DNA of 10,367 bases, from positions 1 through 10,367 of the forward strand of contig CAJBLC010000091.1 of the NCBI GenBank assembly GCA_903953805.1, given 5' to 3'. Positions 6,353 through 10,367 of the stretch are shown here, in pieces; positions within the stretch are counted from its first letter, which is position 1; every line of letters starts with the position of its first letter. The stretch is from an uncultured Actinomycetes bacterium (GTDB lineage Bacteria > Actinomycetota > Actinomycetes > Nanopelagicales > Nanopelagicaceae). A model generated the notes under the pieces. The model was not told the origin of the DNA. It was given only the letters and a program-made list of their open reading frames with translations, and made no database searches. The translations under genes were made by a program, and so were the position numbers.

Positions 6353-7030
6353 TTTAGGCATCTTTACACCCCTGGGCATTGGGCCTTGTGGGATCGGCAT
6401 TGATAGTCCGCCGACCGCCTTCAGGCGAGCACGAACTTCACGCAATTGATTATTCGACAACTTCTTAGGTAATTTCTTAATCGTCTTCTGCAACTTTTTG
6501 AGATTGACCTGGCCATCAAGATCGCCCGCATAGATATCTGTGACTGGAACACCTGGAACAAATCGTTCCATCTTCTTCTTCTCATCGATCATCAAGGCAC
6601 GGACGCCAGCGCCACCTTCACCGACAAGGATAATTCCTGGGCGACCAACGGTGCGGTGCACCATATCTTGGTTGCGAGAGACGTTGACTGCTGGGGTTGT
6701 TGTGAAGCCACGACGAATACTCATTAGCACACTTGCAGCTGCGCCAAGCTGTCCCTTGATAGATGAGAAAGCCGCGGTATTTGCAAAGCGAGTGAACATA
6801 AAGAATGCGACAAGTAATCCCAATGGGAATCCAAGAATTCCAAAATAGACCGGATGGTGCAGCGAGTTACCTGCAAGAATCGCAAGAACCTCTGCGATCA
6901 CAAATCCAAGTGCGCACCAGAGAATCGCAAGGGGAGTGTGGGTCTTCACTAAGCGGAAGGCATCTTTCAGAACTGCAGCCTGAGACTGCTTATCTGGAGC
7001 GTTATTTGTAACCTTTACCTTATTTGCCAT
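6347..7030 (-). CDS. DUF4191 family membrane protein
   Basis: A conserved actinobacterial protein of unknown function. It has a short basic N-terminus and two adjacent membrane helices at about 32-54 and 60-82 (ILWCALGFVIAEVLAILAG, then the segment around FGILGFPLGLLVAFFMF). A soluble C-terminal part contains RPGIILVGEG and ends in a Lys/Arg-rich tail (KKLQKTIKKLPKK and further). The gene usually sits next to lipA, as it nearly does here. Two ATGs compete. The one at 7036 has AAGGAG only one base away, too close to work. The one at 7030 has AAGGAG seven bases away and is therefore chosen, giving 227 residues. It overlaps the end of the acyltransferase gene by 11 bases, so translation is probably coupled. 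The last codons lie in the 10-base tandem repeat. Confidence 0.88.
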   Translation of the reverse strand: MANKVKVTNNAPDKQSQAAVLKDAFRLVKTHTPLAILWCALGFVIAEVLAILAGNSLHHPVYFGILGFPLGLLVAFFMFTRFANTAAFSSIKGQLGAAASVLMSIRRGFTTTPAVNVSRNQDMVHRTVGRPGIILVGEGGAGVRALMIDEKKKMERFVPGVPVTDIYAGDLDGQVNLKKLQKTIKKLPKKLSNNQLREVRARLKAVGGLSMPIPQGPMPRGVKMPKR

Positions 7031-7793
7031 CGCCATTCTCCTTCTTCTCTTCTAACTCTTTAAGATGTTCTAGGCGTTCTCGCTCAACTTGCTCCAAAGT
7101 CGGAGCAGTTCCGCCGAGACGGGCCGGAGCCCACCATTGACCTGCAGGGGCATCAGGGTAGTTGGATTGCACCTGATGGAGAAGTTCATTCATAACAACC
7201 TTCAATTTCGCCTCTTCGGCGGGGATATCTGCCCCTTTAGGTATGAAGATCGGTTCACCAAACGCTACCGAGATCGGGAATTTATTGCGGCCAAAGTCTG
7301 GCTTCCGTTTCTTGGTGACAATCCGCTGGCTACCCCAGACCGCAACTGGGATTACTGGAACGCCGGCACCTTGGGCTAAACGGACTGCGCCAGATTTCAA
7401 TTCTGCAATCTCAAAACTGCGCGAGATAGTTCCCTCTGGAAAGATCCCAATGATCTCGCCAGAACGAAGGGCCCGAAGAGCAGCAGCGAGTGCGGATGAA
7501 CCAGCGGATCGATCAACACTGATGTGGTGCATGCCGCGCATAAGCGGTCCTGCGATTTTGTGATCAAAGATCTCCTTCTTCGCCATGAATCGTATGTAAC
7601 GTTTCATTGGAAGAGCTGCTGTTCCTGCCAACGCGAAATCAAGGTAGCCAATGTGATTGATTGCTAAAACTGCTCCACCACTCTTGCCCTTATGGGGGAG
7701 ATGCTCTTGTCCTTGGAAGTCAAAGCGAAGACCAAGATATTTCCAGAAGCTTTTTACGGTAAAGATAACTGGCGGATAAGCAAGATCAGCCAC
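7020..7793 (-). CDS. PlsC-like 1-acylglycerol-3-phosphate acyltransferase
   Basis: A 257-residue acyltransferase of the glycerol-phosphate/lysophosphatidate family, expected at the inner face of the membrane, where it would transfer an acyl chain to a lysophospholipid precursor. Motif I is NHIGYLD at 46-52 (catalytic His47 and Asp52), motif III is FPEGTIS at 118-124, with KSGA at 133-136 and the PVIPVAV block at 146-152. After about residue 220 there is a charged extension rich in Glu and Lys, possibly a short coiled coil. The start is GTG at 7793-7791. It shares one base with the lipA stop codon (TAGTG) and has GGAG seven bases upstream inside lipA, so it is translated in coupling with lipA. 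The exact substrate is not shown by the sequence. Its place inside the lip cluster may reflect shared fatty-acid supply, but that is inference. Confidence 0.9.
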   Translation of the reverse strand: MADLAYPPVIFTVKSFWKYLGLRFDFQGQEHLPHKGKSGGAVLAINHIGYLDFALAGTAALPMKRYIRFMAKKEIFDHKIAGPLMRGMHHISVDRSAGSSALAAALRALRSGEIIGIFPEGTISRSFEIAELKSGAVRLAQGAGVPVIPVAVWGSQRIVTKKRKPDFGRNKFPISVAFGEPIFIPKGADIPAEEAKLKVVMNELLHQVQSNYPDAPAGQWWAPARLGGTAPTLEQVERERLEHLKELEEKKENGDGK

Positions 7794-8722
7794 TACTGAG
7801 CTCCACGCTTTTCCAGCGCCTGCTTGTACAAACGGCCAGCGCGATAAGAGGAGCGAACCATTGGTCCACTCATGACACCAAGGAAGCCAATCTCATTAGC
7901 TTCATGAGATAACTCAACGAATTCCTCTGGCTTTACCCAGCGAATGACTGGGTGATGCATTGGAGTTGGTCGAAGATATTGAGTAATTGTGATGAGATCG
8001 CATCCTGCGGAATGCAGATCACGAAGCGCCTGTGATACCTCTTCTCGAGTTTCACCCATTCCAAGAATGAGGTTCGACTTGGTAATAAGTCCAAAGTTTC
8101 TAGCTTGTGAAATCACATTGAGAGAACGCTCGTAGGTAAATGCCGGACGGATCTCCTTAAAGATACGTGGAACGGTCTCGAGATTGTGAGCAAAGACTTC
8201 TGGACGTGTTTCAAAGACTTGATTGAGAAGTACTGGATTTCCGCTGAAATCTGGGGCCAACATCTCAACTCCAACGCCTGGGTTCATTTCGTGAACGACT
8301 CGAATGGTCTCCGCGTAGAGCCAGGCGCCTTCGTCTTCGAGATCATCGCGCGTAACGCCAGTGATCGTCGCATAGCGAAGGCCCATAGTCTTTACAGATT
8401 CGGCGACTCGGCGTGGTTCATCACGATCAACAGGTAATGGCTTGCCGGTATCGATATTGCAGAAATCGCAACGACGTGTACATCGTTCGCCACCAATGAG
8501 GAAGGTTGCCTCTTTATCTTCCCAACATTCGAAAATATTTGGACAGGCAGCTTCTTGGCAGACAGTGTGCAAACCTTCGCGTACGACGAGGGATCGGAGT
8601 TGGGTGTACTCCGGACCCATCTTCGCCTTGGTCTTAATCCACTCAGGCTTCTTCTCAATCGGCACTGCTGCATTACGTGCCTCAATTCGGAGAAGTTTTC
8701 TTCCTTCTGGAGCTATAGTCAT
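7793..8722 (-). CDS. lipA: Lipoyl synthase
   Basis: A radical SAM enzyme that inserts two sulphur atoms into octanoyl groups carried on lipoyl domains of pyruvate and 2-oxoglutarate dehydrogenase and of glycine cleavage H protein. The auxiliary iron-sulphur cluster, which is the sulphur donor, is bound by Cys55, Cys60 and Cys66 (CX4CX5C). The SAM cluster uses Cys81, Cys85 and Cys88 in CTRRCDFC. The conserved RSSYRAG near the C-terminus contains the serine that is the fourth ligand of the auxiliary cluster. Length of 309 residues is normal. The ATG start at 8722-8720 overlaps the lipB stop codon as ATGA, so lipB and lipA are coupled in translation. The gene downstream, the acyltransferase, begins on the last base of the lipA stop codon. 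Confidence 0.97.
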   Translation of the reverse strand: MTIAPEGRKLLRIEARNAAVPIEKKPEWIKTKAKMGPEYTQLRSLVVREGLHTVCQEAACPNIFECWEDKEATFLIGGERCTRRCDFCNIDTGKPLPVDRDEPRRVAESVKTMGLRYATITGVTRDDLEDEGAWLYAETIRVVHEMNPGVGVEMLAPDFSGNPVLLNQVFETRPEVFAHNLETVPRIFKEIRPAFTYERSLNVISQARNFGLITKSNLILGMGETREEVSQALRDLHSAGCDLITITQYLRPTPMHHPVIRWVKPEEFVELSHEANEIGFLGVMSGPMVRSSYRAGRLYKQALEKRGAQ

Positions 8723-9366
8723 TCGCTCACCCTTCCAAGCGCCTCAAAGAGATGTCGTTCAACAACGGGTAGTACTTCGTTGATAGAAATATTTCGACCT
8801 AATTCCTGAGCCATTGAAGTCACACCCGTGTCACTGAAACCGCAAGGAACGATTCGGTCGAATGCGGTGAGGTCGGGGGAGACATTGAGAGCGAAGCCGT
8901 GCATGGTGACTCCTTGAGCTACTCGGATTCCAATAGCGGCAATCTTTCGATCTCCATGAGAATCGCGAAGCCAGACTCCAGAACGTTCGCAATACCGTTC
9001 TGCGCGAATCCCGATCTCTTCACAGACAGCGATCAACGCGGTCTCGATCTCACGGACAAAACCGACCACATCATTTCTATTCTTCAATTTAATAATGGGA
9101 TAGCCAACGAGTTGTCCTGGGCCGTGATAAGTAATTTTTCCGCCACGATCAACATCGATGACCGGAGTCCCATCCATTGGACGTTCATCGGCAGTGGTTC
9201 TGCGACCGGCGGTATAGACGGATGGGTGCTCAAGGAGAATGAGAGTGTTTGGTCGATCGCCAGCGACTACCTCGGCATGGATCTTACGCTGCCCTGCGAG
9301 AGCATCCAGATAGGGAACAAGACCCAGGCTCTTGAGAGCTAATTGCGCTGAGGTCTTTGAGGTCAA
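8719..9366 (-). CDS. lipB: Octanoyl-[acyl carrier protein]:protein N-octanoyltransferase
   Basis: The first enzyme of lipoate synthesis moves octanoate from acyl carrier protein to a lysine of lipoyl domains; LipA, encoded next, then adds sulphur. The signature RGGKITYHGPGQLV is present, and the catalytic dyad is visible as Lys in RKIAAIGIR and Cys in IVPCGF (141 and 175 from the start chosen here). I chose TTG at 9366-9364 because AAGGAG (complement of 9372-9377) lies five bases before it. A GTG two codons further out, at 9372, overlaps that ribosome binding site and is implausible. This gives 215 residues, with about 13 residues before the conserved LGLVPYLDAL core, a normal length. The leader carries a 34-base inverted repeat whose inner edge touches the ribosome binding site. 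The gene overlaps lipA by four bases and is divergent from the MMPL gene. Confidence 0.95.
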   Translation of the reverse strand: MTSKTSAQLALKSLGLVPYLDALAGQRKIHAEVVAGDRPNTLILLEHPSVYTAGRRTTADERPMDGTPVIDVDRGGKITYHGPGQLVGYPIIKLKNRNDVVGFVREIETALIAVCEEIGIRAERYCERSGVWLRDSHGDRKIAAIGIRVAQGVTMHGFALNVSPDLTAFDRIVPCGFSDTGVTSMAQELGRNISINEVLPVVERHLFEALGRVSE

Positions 9367-9375
9367 TGGCACTCC

Positions 9376-9409
9376 TTTAGCCTAATTGGAGAGGTGAAAT
9401 TTGGCTAAA
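9376..9409. promoter_or_regulatory. 34-base inverted repeat in lipB leader
   Basis: TTTAGCCTAATT and AATTTGGCTAAA form 12-base arms with one mismatch around a 10-base spacer. The repeat lies directly upstream of the lipB start and overlaps two bases of its AAGGAG. It could be an operator for a dimeric repressor (half-site centres 22 bases apart, about two helical turns). It could also be an mRNA hairpin controlling lipB translation; on the lipB strand the loop contains CTCTCC, which could pair with the nearby GGAG. Symmetry and position are the only evidence. Confidence 0.5.
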
Positions 9410-9516
9410 TAACGGGTGAAAGGGCCGTATACCCGGCTTTGAAGGGGAGTTTGATCGACTCAACGATTAAACTAGTGGCTTGAATCTCTCCCACAAGCAC
9501 AATCTACTTTCTCTGA

Positions 9517-10367
9517 ATGGATATTCGTATGTCTGCAAGTAAGCATCGCAAGCCGTTATGGATCGCAATCCTCCTCGTTCTGGGTTGGTTCATGGTCTCG
9601 GGAGTCACTGGCCCACTCTTTGGGCAACTCTCTACTGTGCAGAAGAACGACAACTCAAAGTTCCTGCCTAGCTCGGCCGAGACAGAGCGCTTCAATGCTG
9701 CAGCCGCTGGGTTTAACTCTGGCGCCAACAAGTCACTTCCAGAGTTGGTTCTCTTTGTTGGCGATGCGACCCCTGCCACGGTGGGTGCGACAAATGCTTT
9801 TCTTCAGACCCTCGGTTCACAGCCACTCGTTGATAAAGATGGCAAATCCATTCCACAAGTCAGCGCGAAACTTTCAGATTTCTTAGATCCGAATAGCCCA
9901 TTGGTTGCCTTCCCATCGAAAGATGGCAAGGCGATCCTTGCGAGCGTACCATTTAACGCAGATCAAACTGGTGTGAACCTGGCGAATAAGAAGCCAGCAC
10001 TTCCTGCTGTTACGGACTCAATCCGTTATTACTCAGCTCAGTTCGCTGCGAAGAGCGGCCTTACTTCACATGTAACAGGTATCGCCGCGATTCTCTCTGA
10101 TCTTTTCGGCGCATTCGGCTCACTTGATTCAAGTCTCTTGCTCACCACAGGTCTTGTTGTGGCAATTATTTTGATCGTCGTATATCGCTCTCCAGTCTTG
10201 TGGATCTTGCCACTCTTCTCAGCTGGAATTGCACTTAGCTTTGCCGGAGCTGTGGTCTATGAACTCGCGAAGCACAACATCATTGCGCTCGATGGTGCAT
10301 CGCAGGGAATTCTCTCGGTTCTCGTATTAGGTGCCGCGACGGACTACGCACTTCTCTTGATCGCGCG
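9517..10367 (+). CDS. MMPL/RND superfamily transporter, N-terminal part
   Basis: The first 283 codons of a large membrane transporter; the gene runs off the right edge. A hydrophobic helix at about 13-35 is followed by an extracytoplasmic domain (about 36-200) and then membrane helices at about 206-225, 228-250 and 262-283. Family marks are VTGIAAILSDL (186-196), VVYRSP (221-226) and GAATDYALLLIA (272-283). The last is the fourth-helix GxxxDY motif whose Asp takes part in proton coupling in this superfamily. Relatives export lipids or hydrophobic compounds; the substrate here is unknown. ATG at 9517 is the outermost start I can support but has no visible ribosome binding site. An in-frame ATG at 9529, four codons later, has only a weak GGAT seven bases upstream. 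The gene is divergent from lipB across about 150 bases. Confidence 0.9.
   Translation, partial: MDIRMSASKHRKPLWIAILLVLGWFMVSGVTGPLFGQLSTVQKNDNSKFLPSSAETERFNAAAAGFNSGANKSLPELVLFVGDATPATVGATNAFLQTLGSQPLVDKDGKSIPQVSAKLSDFLDPNSPLVAFPSKDGKAILASVPFNADQTGVNLANKKPALPAVTDSIRYYSAQFAAKSGLTSHVTGIAAILSDLFGAFGSLDSSLLLTTGLVVAIILIVVYRSPVLWILPLFSAGIALSFAGAVVYELAKHNIIALDGASQGILSVLVLGAATDYALLLIA

Noticed and set aside
8899..9342. Long plus-strand open frame of 147 codons across lipB
   Set aside because: It lies wholly antisense within lipB, whose catalytic Lys and Cys motifs are intact, and its translation shows no recognisable domain.
9504..9779. Minus-strand open frame of 91 codons opposite the start of the MMPL gene
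   Set aside because: It is the reverse of a convincing MMPL N-terminus with signature motifs further on, and has no ribosome binding site or family resemblance.
1..10367. A defence island, prophage, transposon or secondary-metabolite cluster
   Set aside because: Every open frame with recognisable motifs belongs to housekeeping, transport or conserved membrane families, with no transposase, integrase, nuclease or toxin-like protein.

Overview
The window reads as a chromosomal segment of an actinobacterium. The main reason is the cluster lipB-lipA-DUF4191 next to an RDD membrane protein and glnA, a gene neighbourhood I know from Actinobacteria such as Mycobacterium and Streptomyces. Base composition looks close to half GC, well below soil actinomycetes, and genes are tightly packed with overlapping ends. 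Together this would fit a streamlined planktonic lineage (for example acI/Nanopelagicales or Luna-type Microbacteriaceae), but that placement is inference and no marker gene here proves it. I see no mobile element, CRISPR array, tRNA or rRNA. All genes look like intact housekeeping or transport genes; two run off the window edges.

Left part (1-4134, all minus strand). A nickel/cobalt permease of the NiCoT family, a MarC-family membrane protein and an ABC-F ATPase follow each other with gaps of 18 and 21 bases, so they are probably one transcript. Next comes a periplasmic-type solute-binding protein gene (partial at the left edge) after a 119-base gap that carries a perfect 18-base palindrome. 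Upstream of the nickel permease lies a site matching the core of the actinobacterial Nur (nickel uptake regulator) box, beside a second dyad.

Middle (4245-6310). Type I glutamine synthetase glnA (minus strand) ends in a strong intrinsic terminator and shares a 181-base divergent intergenic region with a small RDD-family membrane protein gene (plus strand). That region holds a possible GlnR half-box pair.

Right part (6317-9409, minus strand). lipB, lipA, a PlsC-like acyltransferase and a DUF4191 membrane protein form a chain of overlapping genes (overlaps of 4, 1 and 11 bases), so they are probably translationally coupled. LipB attaches octanoate to lipoyl domains and LipA adds the two sulphurs, giving protein-bound lipoate. 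A 34-base inverted repeat abuts the lipB ribosome binding site. A short 10-base tandem repeat lies where the RDD and DUF4191 genes converge. An MMPL/RND-family transporter gene begins divergently at 9517 and runs off the right edge.

I did not find a clearly new biological system. The most interesting items are regulatory: the Nur-like box, the 18-base palindrome, the lipB leader inverted repeat, and an altered adenylylation loop in glutamine synthetase.
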